A DNA stretch of 16,556 bases, taken from positions 1 to 16,556 of the forward strand of contig JBHHZI010000066.1 of the NCBI GenBank assembly GCA_046757965.1, in the 5' to 3' direction. The translations under genes and the position numbers were made by a program. Source of the stretch: JBHHZI01 sp046757965. GTDB lineage: Bacteria; Acidobacteriota; Polarisedimenticolia; SMYD01. A model generated the notes under the pieces. It searched no databases. It saw nothing but the letters and a program-made list of their open reading frames with translations, and was not told the DNA's origin. Shown one piece after another: positions 9,546-16,536 of the stretch (the stretch's first letter is position 1; each line of letters opens with the position of its first letter).

Positions 9546-10855
9546 CCCTCTCCGTCGTCTGGACCCTTCTGGGCATCGCCGTGCTCATCGGCGTGAACGG
9601 ACTGTACGTGGCGACGGAGTTCGCGCTCATCGGGGCCCGGCGCGAGCGCCTGGAATCATTCGCCCGCGAGGGGAGGCGGGCGGCGCGCCGGGTGCTGGCG
9701 CTGCTCTCCGATGTCTTTGCCCTCGACCGCGCCATCGCCAGCATCCAGGTCGGCATCACCGCGGCAAGTCTCGGTCTGGGGATGTTCGCGGAACACGCGG
9801 TGGCCCGCCTGATCCAGCCGGTTCTTGAACAGGCCGGCGCGGCGTCGGGCGTGGCGACCCATGGACTCGCCGTGGCGATCTCCGTGGCCGGTCTGACGTT
9901 CCTGCACGTGGCCCTCGGCGAGGTGGTGCCCAAATCGATCGCGCTCCTGGACGCCTCGCGCGCCGCCCTCCTGCTCCACCCGGTGCTCAACATCACGCAG
10001 GTCACCCTGCGACCGTTTGTCGCCGCGCTGGCCGGCGCCAGCCGGATCACGCTCGGGCTGATGCACGTCGAGGCCCCGGATGAGACCGATCGGGCGCTCT
10101 CACTCGACGAACTCGAGGATGTCATCGAGGCCAGCGGCAGCGGCGGCGTTCTTGGCGAGCGGCATGCCGCGCTGCTGCGCCGGCTGCTGGCATTCGAAGA
10201 TCTGCGCATCAGGAAGACGATGGTGCCGCGCAACCGGGTGGCCGGTCTGCCGGTCACGGCCGGGGCCGCCGAGGTGGTGGAGATGATCCGTCGCACAAGG
10301 CACAGTCGCTATGCGGTGTACGGTCGCGACCTGGATGACATCGTCGGGTACGTGCACGCCAAGGACATTCTCCGGGCACAGACGAGACCGGAGCCATTCG
10401 ACCTGGCTGCGCTGGTGCGACCGGTGCTGAGGGTTCCCGAGACCGCATCCGCCACGCGGCTCCTGCGTCTGTTCCGCCGCCACCGGGCCCACCTGGCCGT
10501 GATCTACGACGAGCACGGGGGCACCGCGGGCATCGTCATGCCCGACGATCTGATCGAGGAGATCTTCGGCGAGGTGCAGGACGAGTTCGATGCCGACGAG
10601 CCGGCCGTTCGCCGCATCGGTCCGACGCGGGCCCGCGTGCGCGGCGATGCACGCCTCGATGAGGTCAACAAGGCGCTGGGGCTGGCTCTCGAGGAGCCGC
10701 ACGTGGACACCATCGGAGGTCTGATCGTTGCCCGGCTCGGTCGCCTCGCCGTGCCGGATGACCGGATCCGGCTGGGTCGTGTCACCCTCAAGGTCGAGCG
10801 GGTCGCCGGCCACGCGGTGCGCTCCGTGTGGCTGTCGTGGACATCGGAACCGTAG
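9542..10855 (+). CDS. CNNM/CorC-type hemolysin family protein, second of a tandem pair
   Basis: This 437-residue paralogue of the preceding gene has the same order. DUF21 spans about 1-185, with N-terminal helix 5-22, Q-V-G-I-T at 69-73 and G-E-V-V-P-K at 126-131. The CBS pair spans about 226-345, with H-A-K-D-I and D-E-H-G-G-T-A-G-I-V. The CorC_HlyC domain follows to the end. ATG 9542 overlaps the previous TGA (9543-9545) in an ATGA junction. Sequence divergence between the two is substantial, so this is an old duplication. The pair may form a heteromeric membrane complex; CNNM proteins dimerise through DUF21 and CBS domains, but heteromer formation here is inference. Its TAG stop (10853-10855) directly abuts the stop codon of the opposite-strand aminopeptidase. 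Confidence 0.92.
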   Translation: MTLSVVWTLLGIAVLIGVNGLYVATEFALIGARRERLESFAREGRRAARRVLALLSDVFALDRAIASIQVGITAASLGLGMFAEHAVARLIQPVLEQAGAASGVATHGLAVAISVAGLTFLHVALGEVVPKSIALLDASRAALLLHPVLNITQVTLRPFVAALAGASRITLGLMHVEAPDETDRALSLDELEDVIEASGSGGVLGERHAALLRRLLAFEDLRIRKTMVPRNRVAGLPVTAGAAEVVEMIRRTRHSRYAVYGRDLDDIVGYVHAKDILRAQTRPEPFDLAALVRPVLRVPETASATRLLRLFRRHRAHLAVIYDEHGGTAGIVMPDDLIEEIFGEVQDEFDADEPAVRRIGPTRARVRGDARLDEVNKALGLALEEPHVDTIGGLIVARLGRLAVPDDRIRLGRVTLKVERVAGHAVRSVWLSWTSEP

Positions 10856-12010
10856 TCATGCCGCCGGGGAGGAACATTTGTCGGCGGTGGCCAGGCGGTC
10901 GCGAAGAAGTGTGAACGGGTCGCCGCTGCGCTTCTGCCGCCGGGACAGATCACTCCAGCCCAGGTTGCGGACCGTGTGGATGCTGCGCGCGAGGTCGCCG
11001 TCGCAGGCCGACAGCACGCGTGAGAACAGGTCCCGGTCCTTGCCGTAGCGGCGCAGGGAGAGGATGACCGCGTTGTCGAGGGACGCGTGAGCAAAGCCGT
11101 CATGGCCGTGACCTTGCCACGGGAGGGTGCGAGAGCGCTGCCTGGCCGCGTCGAAGATCGCCTGCCGCCGGCGGATCTTCTCCTCGGATGAGATCGGCCG
11201 GCTGTACAGATCCTCGAGACGGGTGACGAGGTCCGCGATGAACGCGCCGAAGGTCTCCTCATCGGCGTAGGCCGCCGCGGTGCGCCGGCACAGGTCGCAC
11301 CCGGCGCCGTGGCGGGCCGCCAGGTAGAGCAGGGTGCCGGTCTCTCCCACGAACGAGGCAAACGATTCGTTGAAATCGGTCTGACCCTTGAAGTAGACGA
11401 CCCGGTGTGTTGCCTCGTGCAGGACGAGATCGACGAGGCTCGCCTCGCTCCGGTCCATCATCGCGGGACGGATGGGATCCGCGAACCAGCCCAGGGTGGA
11501 GAACGCGTCGGACGGCCGGACGAGCACATCGAGCCGGCGGCGGCGAAGGCGGTCGGCGAACCGGCCGGCACCGGCGCGGGAGTAATAGCCGCGGTAGGCC
11601 ACGCGGCCGGCGGCGGGGAACCACCAGGTCACCGGGCGGAGCGCATCACGGGGGCTGGCGGTCACGATCCAGTTCGGGTCGGGATGGACCAGGGAGATGG
11701 TGCGATAGAGATCCGATGCCGGCAGGTCGAGGGTCTCGACCCCGAAGGCGCGGGCATCCTGGATGATGGCGATCTTTGCGCGCCATTCTTCCGGCACGGC
11801 GTCTTCATCGAGCATGCGCTCCACCGGCTGTCGCGCCGCCAGAACGTGGAGATGCGTGATCGACTGCCTGGTCACGTAGCCGGCCGTGCACCCCGGAATG
11901 AGCAGGGCGATGACGAGCACCGCGATCCCGAGGGCCAGGCTCGACCCGCCCCAGACCGCGGCACGGCGCAGGAGAAGTCGCAGTCGCGCCGGAATGAAGC
12001 GCCGCGCCAT
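10856..12010 (-). CDS. Predicted lipoprotein aminopeptidase (COG4324-like, HExxH)
   Basis: This is a 384-residue putative zinc aminopeptidase. Residues 1-41 form an export signal: basic N-terminus, hydrophobic core about 25-37, then L-I-P-G-C41, a slightly unusual lipobox (Pro at -2). It is thus probably a lipoprotein or an anchored periplasmic enzyme. Family marks include the W-W-F-P-A-A-G-R-V-A-Y-R-G-Y-Y block (129-143), S-T-L-G-W-F near 171-176, the zinc motif H198-E-A-T-H202 and N-E-S-F (E215 as likely third ligand). I chose ATG 12010; upstream in-frame residues overlap the TlpA-like gene in another frame and do not look real. The start is 11 nt past that gene's stop, so co-translation is likely. 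Two C-x-x-C-like cysteines (D-L-C-R-R) lie after the active site. Substrate unknown. Confidence 0.88.
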   Translation of the reverse strand: MARRFIPARLRLLLRRAAVWGGSSLALGIAVLVIALLIPGCTAGYVTRQSITHLHVLAARQPVERMLDEDAVPEEWRAKIAIIQDARAFGVETLDLPASDLYRTISLVHPDPNWIVTASPRDALRPVTWWFPAAGRVAYRGYYSRAGAGRFADRLRRRRLDVLVRPSDAFSTLGWFADPIRPAMMDRSEASLVDLVLHEATHRVVYFKGQTDFNESFASFVGETGTLLYLAARHGAGCDLCRRTAAAYADEETFGAFIADLVTRLEDLYSRPISSEEKIRRRQAIFDAARQRSRTLPWQGHGHDGFAHASLDNAVILSLRRYGKDRDLFSRVLSACDGDLARSIHTVRNLGWSDLSRRQKRSGDPFTLLRDRLATADKCSSPAA

Positions 12011-12021
12011 CTGCGGGACCG

Positions 12022-13119
12022 TCAGGGTGCTCCGGCCGCCAGGTCGAGCAGGTGGCGCTGGACCTCTCGGGACCAGCCGGTGAACGCCTGGATGACGTGG
12101 CCGTCTGCGTCGATGATGAGTGACGTCGGGATCGGGATCTCGCTGCCGGCAAAGATCGCGGACAGGTCGGCCGGGTCCACGATGTAGACCGGGTAGGTGA
12201 CCCCCATCTTGCGCAGGAACGGCGGCACCTGGCCACGATCCTCCGGCCGGTCGGTGCTGATGCCGATGATCCTCAGGCCGTTCGGGTCCGCGCTCTCGTG
12301 GATCTTCTGGAGGAGCGGCATCTCGGTGCGGCATGGAACGCACCAGGTCGCCCAGAAGTTGATCAGCGTCCGGTGGTTTCCGGCCACGAGGCCGGCGAGA
12401 TCGTGGGCCGTGCCGTCAGTGTCGCGCACCGTCAACGACGGCAACGGCGCGGCCCGCTCGAAGGCGAGCTGCCGCCAGCGCCGGTCCTCCGGGGTGATGG
12501 GATCCGGCAACGAGAAGCGGGTTTCCCGCACGGTATGGCCCGCGGTCTCACCCTCCACCAGGCGCAACGAATCGCCCGCCCGGGCCGCCGGGTAGCGATC
12601 CGTGCGGCCCGACGGCCACGCCACCTCGATCCAGTCGACGCCGGGGTCGGTGCCGAGACCGAAGAGGAGGCGCGGGTCCGACTCCGACAGGAACCCGGAG
12701 CCCGCCGACTTGCTCAGGGTCTGGATGCCCCGGGAGGTCGGCACGCGGACGACCGCGCCGAAGGCGTCACGGCCGCTGTCGGTCCCCTCCAGGGTCACGC
12801 GCAACCAGCCGGCCTCGTTGCCGACGTTGTTCCGGAACAGAAACTGCGCCGGACCGTGCATGGCGCGCAGAAAGACATCGGTATCCCCATCGTTGTCGAG
12901 GTCGGCGAAGACAGCGCCGCGGCCGTCGGAGATCGAATCGGCGCCGGAGACGCCCGAGATGTCGAGGAACGTGCCGTCGCCCCGGTTGAGCGAGACGTGG
13001 TCGCGCTCGAAACCGCTGAACGAGAATCCCTTCGCGAACATCGCACCCTGACGGCTGAGGAAATCGCGACTGCCGCTTTCCGGCTCGCCGGCGGCCTCGT
13101 CCTCCTCCTGCGACGCCAC
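12022..13119 (-). CDS. C-terminal part of a split FG-GAP/ASPIC-UnbV/TlpA-like protein
   Basis: The frame can be read from GTG 13119 (365 residues), but it is in the same frame as the preceding gene and continues it across a TGA. It starts with the tail of the FG-GAP region, including D-L-D-N-D-G-D-T-D (73-81). An ASPIC/UnbV domain spans about 100-190 (F-G-A-V-V near 120-124, W-P-S-G-R-T-D near 168-174). A TlpA/ResA-like thioredoxin domain spans about 222-362, with W259-C260-V-P-C263 and a likely cis-Pro at P331. The thioredoxin part should act in the periplasm on disulfides or as a reductase. GTG 13119 has no Shine-Dalgarno; ATG 13041 has only a weak AGGG upstream. Without the first half it lacks an export signal, so independent function is doubtful. 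Domain calls firm, gene status uncertain. Confidence 0.8.
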   Translation of the reverse strand: MASQEEDEAAGEPESGSRDFLSRQGAMFAKGFSFSGFERDHVSLNRGDGTFLDISGVSGADSISDGRGAVFADLDNDGDTDVFLRAMHGPAQFLFRNNVGNEAGWLRVTLEGTDSGRDAFGAVVRVPTSRGIQTLSKSAGSGFLSESDPRLLFGLGTDPGVDWIEVAWPSGRTDRYPAARAGDSLRLVEGETAGHTVRETRFSLPDPITPEDRRWRQLAFERAAPLPSLTVRDTDGTAHDLAGLVAGNHRTLINFWATWCVPCRTEMPLLQKIHESADPNGLRIIGISTDRPEDRGQVPPFLRKMGVTYPVYIVDPADLSAIFAGSEIPIPTSLIIDADGHVIQAFTGWSREVQRHLLDLAAGAP

Positions 13120-13140
13120 GACCTGGCGCCAGAAGAGGCT

Positions 13141-13143
13141 TCA
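13141..13143 (-). other. In-frame TGA splitting the FG-GAP/ASPIC/TlpA protein
   Basis: On the minus strand the frame reads ...K-S-M-K-D-T-stop-S-L-F-W-R-Q-V-V-A-S-Q-E-E-D..., with no frame change. The residues after the stop (F-W-R-Q-V-V) look like normal continuation of this family. TGA is the usual terminator of other genes in the window, so a changed genetic code is not the explanation. Confidence 0.85.
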
Positions 13144-14877
13144 CGTGTCCTTCATGGACTTGCCCGACAGGAACCCGTTGGGGGTGTACAGGTCCTGCCA
13201 GCCGTCGTTGTCGAGGTCGAAGAAACCACCTCCCCAGGCCCATCCGGCCGAGAACGGCCCGGCGGTGGCGGTCACCTCGCGGAACGACCCGTCACCCAGG
13301 TTCTCGTACAGAGCATTGCCGGCGGCCAGGTTCTCGAGATGTTCCTTGCCGGTCATCTCATCGCCGTCGATGCGGGCGAGGATGCGCCGCCCGGCGGTGG
13401 AGGACATGCGCGTCACGTGCAGGTCGAGGTCGCCATCGTTGTCATAGTCGCCGAAGCTGACACCCATGCCATAGCCGCCGTCGTAGACGCCCCGGTCAGC
13501 GGCCACATCGACGAAGTGCGTGCCATCGTTGTGGTACAAGCCGTTTCCCCCGCCGAAATCATTGGCGACATACAGGTCGAGGTGGCCGTCGCCGTCCACG
13601 TCGGCAAACGATGCCGCGTAGCTCCATCTCGAATCCGCCACTCCCCAGGTCGCGGCCTCTTCCTTGAACGTGCCGTCACCCTGGTTGATGAAGAGGAGGT
13701 TCGGCGTGCCGTTCGTGGCGGCGTCCCAGTGATCGGGCACCACCTGGCCGTAGTGGTTGTACGAGGCCACGTAGATGTCCGGGAAGCCGTCACCGTTGAC
13801 ATCACCGGCCGCGGCGGAGAACCCGACCGCGTCGCGGCTGACCCCCGACGGCAACGACACATCGCGGAACACGAGTCTTCCCTCCGGCACCAGACGGTTC
13901 TCGAAGAGGAACTGCTCGCCGACCGACGAGAGGAACAGGTCGGGGTCGCCGTCGTTGTCGAAGTCGACGAACAGCGGCATGGTGCCGGGACGCGGCAAGG
14001 TTGCCACCCAGGCGTCGGCCGCGGCGTCGTGAAAGCGCCCGTTGCCCTCGTTGAGGTAGAGGGCGTTGCCGGTGTGAGAGGTCATGACGATGTCCACGAG
14101 GCCGTCGCCGTTCACGTCGGCCGCCGCCGCACCGTAGGCCGCCAGGCCGAGGGTGGGATGCTCCAGAACCGGGGGGTCCACGCGGTCGAAGCCGGCCGCG
14201 GTGGCGACCTCCGAGAACAGATCACGTCGCGCCACCATGGAACTCAGGCCGGTCAGCTCGAAGCGATCCATGCGCCATGTCCCGTCGGCCTCGGGGCGGG
14301 CCTCGGCATCTGCCTCGCCGCGCACCCACTCGCGGTGGCCCTCCTCGTCCCGCCCCACGAGCCAGACCTTCAGGTGCCCGCGCACACGGGCACCGTCCCC
14401 GAGAATCTCCGAGTGCTTGACCTTGAGGCGCACGTCCTCGACACGGGAGAAGTGGCTCATGAAGCGATCGACACTGGCCAGCATGGAGGCCCGGGTCAGC
14501 GATGCCGGTGGGGCAAGAGACCAGGTGTGGCGCCCGATCCATTCCACCGCCCCGGTGCCACCGGCCGCGGCCAGCGGGCCGGGTGCCGACGGGAAGGGGG
14601 TGCCGTCGAGCTCATCCGTGAAGCAGTCGGCCATGCCCGCCGCGTCGCCGCCGCGCAACGCCAGGGAACAGTCGAGCAGCGTGTTGGCGAAGGCCTCCGT
14701 GGGCTCCTCGACGATCTCCATGCTCTCGGGCAGTGTGTCGCCGGCGACGGGGCCGGCGCTGGAATGGCCCGCCGGGCCGGAACCCGTCCCGGCAGGCCGC
14801 GCGACGATCATGACGACCGAGACCGCCACGGCCAGGGCGATGAGAACGCCCAGAAGAAAGAGGACCGTGGACCGCAT
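13141..14877 (-). CDS. FG-GAP/VCBS repeat protein (CRTAC1-like), N-terminal part of a split gene
   Basis: This 578-residue protein is exported or membrane anchored. A hydrophobic segment at residues 5-26 acts as signal or anchor. Residues about 58-215 are a small NTF2/SnoaL-like domain (tentative). From about 220 the protein carries FG-GAP repeats with Asp-rich calcium-binding motifs at 254-262, 305-313, 359-367, 426-434, 477-485 and 554-562 (D-x-N/D-x-D-G-x-x-D type), which fold into a beta-propeller. I use ATG 14877 because the hydrophobic segment follows at once; the frame stays open to 15096 but those extra residues are Arg/Gly/Pro-rich. No Shine-Dalgarno is visible. The frame ends at a TGA and resumes in the same frame as the ASPIC/TlpA part, so the intact protein would span 14877-12022 (about 950 codons). 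Confidence 0.85.
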   Translation of the reverse strand: MRSTVLFLLGVLIALAVAVSVVMIVARPAGTGSGPAGHSSAGPVAGDTLPESMEIVEEPTEAFANTLLDCSLALRGGDAAGMADCFTDELDGTPFPSAPGPLAAAGGTGAVEWIGRHTWSLAPPASLTRASMLASVDRFMSHFSRVEDVRLKVKHSEILGDGARVRGHLKVWLVGRDEEGHREWVRGEADAEARPEADGTWRMDRFELTGLSSMVARRDLFSEVATAAGFDRVDPPVLEHPTLGLAAYGAAAADVNGDGLVDIVMTSHTGNALYLNEGNGRFHDAAADAWVATLPRPGTMPLFVDFDNDGDPDLFLSSVGEQFLFENRLVPEGRLVFRDVSLPSGVSRDAVGFSAAAGDVNGDGFPDIYVASYNHYGQVVPDHWDAATNGTPNLLFINQGDGTFKEEAATWGVADSRWSYAASFADVDGDGHLDLYVANDFGGGNGLYHNDGTHFVDVAADRGVYDGGYGMGVSFGDYDNDGDLDLHVTRMSSTAGRRILARIDGDEMTGKEHLENLAAGNALYENLGDGSFREVTATAGPFSAGWAWGGGFFDLDNDGWQDLYTPNGFLSGKSMKDT

Positions 14878-14884
14878 GGACAAG

Positions 14885-14914
14885 AGGATAGCGGATGGTC
14901 CCGGGGAATGTCGT
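14885..14914 (-). promoter_or_regulatory. Weak promoter-like element before the FG-GAP gene
   Basis: On the minus strand ACGACA (14909-14914), 18 bp, then TATCCT (14885-14890). Each box matches the sigma-70 consensus at four of six positions. TATCCT ends 7 nt before ATG 14877, so transcription would begin at or near the start codon, giving a leaderless mRNA. That would explain the missing ribosome binding site. Tentative. Confidence 0.25.
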
Positions 14915-15152
14915 CCGGGCGCATCGCCGGTGGCTCCTCCGGCATCCATGCGGGCGCCGCCCGGCGTCGCACCGAGCCGCCGGGAAGGCTCGTGCGGCCG
15001 GCGTCGCCCGAGGGGGCGGATCCCGGCGGGGGCACACAGAACCGCACCGAGGCGCGTCTGGCGTGTGGGTCGCGAACCCGACCCCGCGGCATCCACAGGA
15101 CGGCAACACGGACATCCCGCCGGCGCCGGCCAAGGGAGCCCCCGCGTTGCCG

Positions 15153-15181
15153 TTGCGCCAGCCGCGCCGGCCGCGTATCAT
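15153..15181 (+). promoter_or_regulatory. Candidate sigma-70 promoter of intI
   Basis: TTGCGC (15153-15158), a 17-bp spacer and TATCAT (15176-15181) match the consensus at four of six and five of six positions, in a region that is otherwise almost all G and C. Transcription would start near 15188, giving a leader of about 110 nt to ATG 15300. Confidence 0.5.
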
Positions 15182-15184
15182 TCT

Positions 15185-15204
15185 CTCAGCACGTGTCTCC
15201 TGAG
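15185..15204. promoter_or_regulatory. Inverted repeat at the predicted intI transcription start
   Basis: CTCAG (15185-15189) and CTGAG (15200-15204) are inverted around 10 bp, straddling the predicted start site. It could be an operator or an early hairpin. It does not match the LexA boxes I know. Arms of only 5 bp may be chance. Confidence 0.25.
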
Positions 15205-15299
15205 TCCCACCGTGCCTCGCTGTGATTCCGGCCCGACGACGCGCCGGCCCTGTTCTCCCCGCTCACGTTCCGGGGATCCGAGACGAGAAGATTCTCCTC

Positions 15300-16301
15300 A
15301 TGACCTGGCGCTCCCCTGCGCCTGGGCTGTCCCGCGGAGGGCGACCGGTGCGTCTGCTCGACGCGGTGCGGGCGGCCGTGCGGGCATGTCATTACAGCCC
15401 GCGCACCGAGCGGGCTTACACCGGCTGGGTGCGGCGCTTCGTTCGCTTCCACCGGATGAAACACCCCCGGTCGATGGGCAGTGAAGAGATCTCGGCCTTC
15501 CTGTCACACCTGGCCAGTGAGCGCAAGGTCAGCGCCTCGACACAGAATCAGGCGCTCAGTGCGCTGCTGTTTCTCTACGGTCGGGTGATCGGCCGGGACA
15601 TCGAGAACCTGAAGATCGTCCGGGCCAAGCGTCCGTTCCGTTTGCCGGTGGTCCTGACGCGAGGAGAGGTCCGGGCCGTGCTCGGCGCGATGCGGGGCCC
15701 ATCGTGGCTCGTCGCGTCCCTTCTGTACGGAGGCGGGTTGCGCCTCATGGAAGGGCTGCAGTTGCGCGTGAAAGATCTCGATCTGTCCCGCAAGGAGATC
15801 CGGGTGCGCGACGGCAAGGGCCAGAAAGACCGTGTGACGATCCTGCCAACATCGTTGCTGGAGCCACTGGCCACGCATCTGCGCCGCGTGCACCGACAGC
15901 ATGCCGTCGACACCGAGCAGGGAACCGGCAGCGTGGGTCTGCCGGCCGCCCTGGCCATCAAGTACCCGCGAGCCGCCGGGGAGTGGTCCTGGCAGTGGGT
16001 CTTCCCGGCCACGCGCCATTACGTGGACCGTGAGACGGGTGAACTGCGACGCCATCACCTGCATGAATCGGTCGTTCAGAGGGCCTTCAAGGCCGCCGTC
16101 CGCGAGGTCGGCCTGGTGAAGCGGGCGAGCTGTCACACGCTGCGCCACTCCTTCGCGACGCACCTGCTCGAGAGCGGGTCCGACATCCGGACGATCCAGG
16201 AACTCCTGGGACACCGGGACGTGACCACGACCATGATCTACACGCACGTCCTCAACGTCGGCGGACGGGGCGTGCGAAGCCCCCTGGACATCGACCGCTG
16301 A
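15300..16301 (+). CDS. intI: Integron integrase (IntI-type tyrosine recombinase)
   Basis: This 333-residue recombinase inserts and excises gene cassettes at attI and attC sites. The N-terminal SAM-like DNA-binding domain spans about 18-100 (H-Y-S-P-R-T-E-R-A-Y 31-40, S-T-Q-N-Q-A-L near 80-86). The catalytic domain carries R148 (Y-G-G-G-L-R-L-M-E), K173 in the beta-hairpin, H279-x-x-R282 (C-H-T-L-R-H-S-F-A-T-H), H305 (L-G-H-R-D) and nucleophile Y314 (I-Y-T-H). The extra segment at about 213-255, with L-P-A-A-L-A-I-K-Y-P-R-A and W-Q-W-V-F-P, and the G-V-R-S-P-L-D tail are hallmarks of IntI rather than XerC/D. ATG 15300 gives the usual IntI length; GTG 15222 would add 26 residues without similarity or Shine-Dalgarno. 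All catalytic residues are present. A recombination site and a cassette-like ORF lie just 3' of it, on the same strand. Confidence 0.95.
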   Translation: MTWRSPAPGLSRGGRPVRLLDAVRAAVRACHYSPRTERAYTGWVRRFVRFHRMKHPRSMGSEEISAFLSHLASERKVSASTQNQALSALLFLYGRVIGRDIENLKIVRAKRPFRLPVVLTRGEVRAVLGAMRGPSWLVASLLYGGGLRLMEGLQLRVKDLDLSRKEIRVRDGKGQKDRVTILPTSLLEPLATHLRRVHRQHAVDTEQGTGSVGLPAALAIKYPRAAGEWSWQWVFPATRHYVDRETGELRRHHLHESVVQRAFKAAVREVGLVKRASCHTLRHSFATHLLESGSDIRTIQELLGHRDVTTTMIYTHVLNVGGRGVRSPLDIDR

Positions 16302-16346
16302 AGACCGGGAGACGGGCCCTTCCTGCAGTGTTTATCTGCTATTCAC

Positions 16347-16362
16347 GCTGCTGTCTCGCAGC
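16347..16362 (+). terminator. Hairpin downstream of intI
   Basis: GCTGC (16347-16351) and GCAGC (16358-16362) flank a 6-nt loop 45 nt after the intI stop. No T run follows directly, so it may be a weak terminator or part of the attI region structure. Confidence 0.3.
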
Positions 16363-16401
16363 ATAACAGTTTCCTCCAGCCACCCCACCCAGCCCATTCA
16401 G

Positions 16402-16430
16402 TTGATTTCAAGACACTTTCCTGACACAAT
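16402..16430 (+). promoter_or_regulatory. Candidate cassette promoter (Pc-like)
   Basis: TTGATT (16402-16407), an exact 17-bp spacer and CACAAT (16425-16430) match sigma-70 boxes at four of six each. It lies between intI and the putative attI core and points into the cassette, where an integron Pc would be needed in this layout. A second -10-like TATATT occurs at 16481-16486 without a good -35. Confidence 0.4.
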
Positions 16431-16490
16431 CCCAAGCATGATCTGGATCTATCCCGCATTCTTCCGCACCCATATCGATCTATATTCGCA

Positions 16491-16508
16491 GTCCATTCAT
16501 AGTTAGAC
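16491..16508 (+). other. Putative integron attI recombination site
   Basis: GTTAGAC (16502-16508) fits the integron core GTTRRRY at all seven positions; crossover would fall between G16502 and T16503. The bases to its left (GTCCATT, 16491-16497) are a partial inverted match to the core, as in a simple attI site with two integrase-binding boxes. It lies 200 bp beyond the intI stop and directly before a new ORF with its own ribosome binding site. No attC-like folded structure spans it, which favours attI. Core match is seen; function is inference. Confidence 0.6.
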
Positions 16509-16521
16509 CGCACCAGAACCG

Positions 16522-16529
16522 AAGGAGGT
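16522..16529 (+). promoter_or_regulatory. Consensus ribosome binding site of the first cassette ORF
   Basis: AAGGAGGT lies 7 nt before ATG 16537. It is the closest match to the anti-Shine-Dalgarno complement in the window, as often seen for cassette genes that carry their own translation signal. Confidence 0.75.
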
Positions 16530-16536
16530 ATGCCGA

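Larger units (their letters stand above)
14878..15299. other. Divergent spacer between the FG-GAP gene and intI, no gene recognised
   Basis: This 422-bp spacer is very GC-rich. Its open frames are Arg/Gly/Pro-rich and look spurious. I see no GTTRRRY or RYYYAAC core of an att site. It holds a likely intI promoter (15153-15181), a short inverted repeat (15185-15204) and a weak promoter-like element for the minus-strand gene (14885-14914). Confidence 0.6.

Noticed and set aside
13115..13143. Selenocysteine insertion at the in-frame TGA
   Set aside because: The stretch after the TGA offers only a CTGG-CG-CCAG palindrome with a 2-nt loop, not a bacterial SECIS-like hairpin. The position is in a linker-like segment of an FG-GAP protein where selenocysteine is not expected.
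12298..15225. Very long plus-strand open frame (975 codons)
   Set aside because: It is antisense to the FG-GAP/ASPIC/TlpA genes, whose motifs are unmistakable. Its translation is low-complexity Gly/Arg/Val/His-rich and matches no fold; long antisense frames are common at this GC content.
15252..15270. Two GTTC elements upstream of intI as a LexA box
   Set aside because: The alphaproteobacterial box is GTTC-N7-GTTC; here the spacing is 11 bp. No CTGT-N8-ACAG or GAAC-N4-GTTC box was seen either.
14878..15299. Classical attI on the 5' side of intI
   Set aside because: No RYYYAAC/GTTRRRY core was found, the DNA stays very GC-rich, and the neighbouring genes are large chromosomal genes not arranged as cassettes.
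16361..16508. An attC site bounded by GCATAAC and GTTAGAC
   Set aside because: GCATAAC departs from RYYYAAC, and the sequences inside the two boxes are not complementary, so the folded structure required of attC cannot form.
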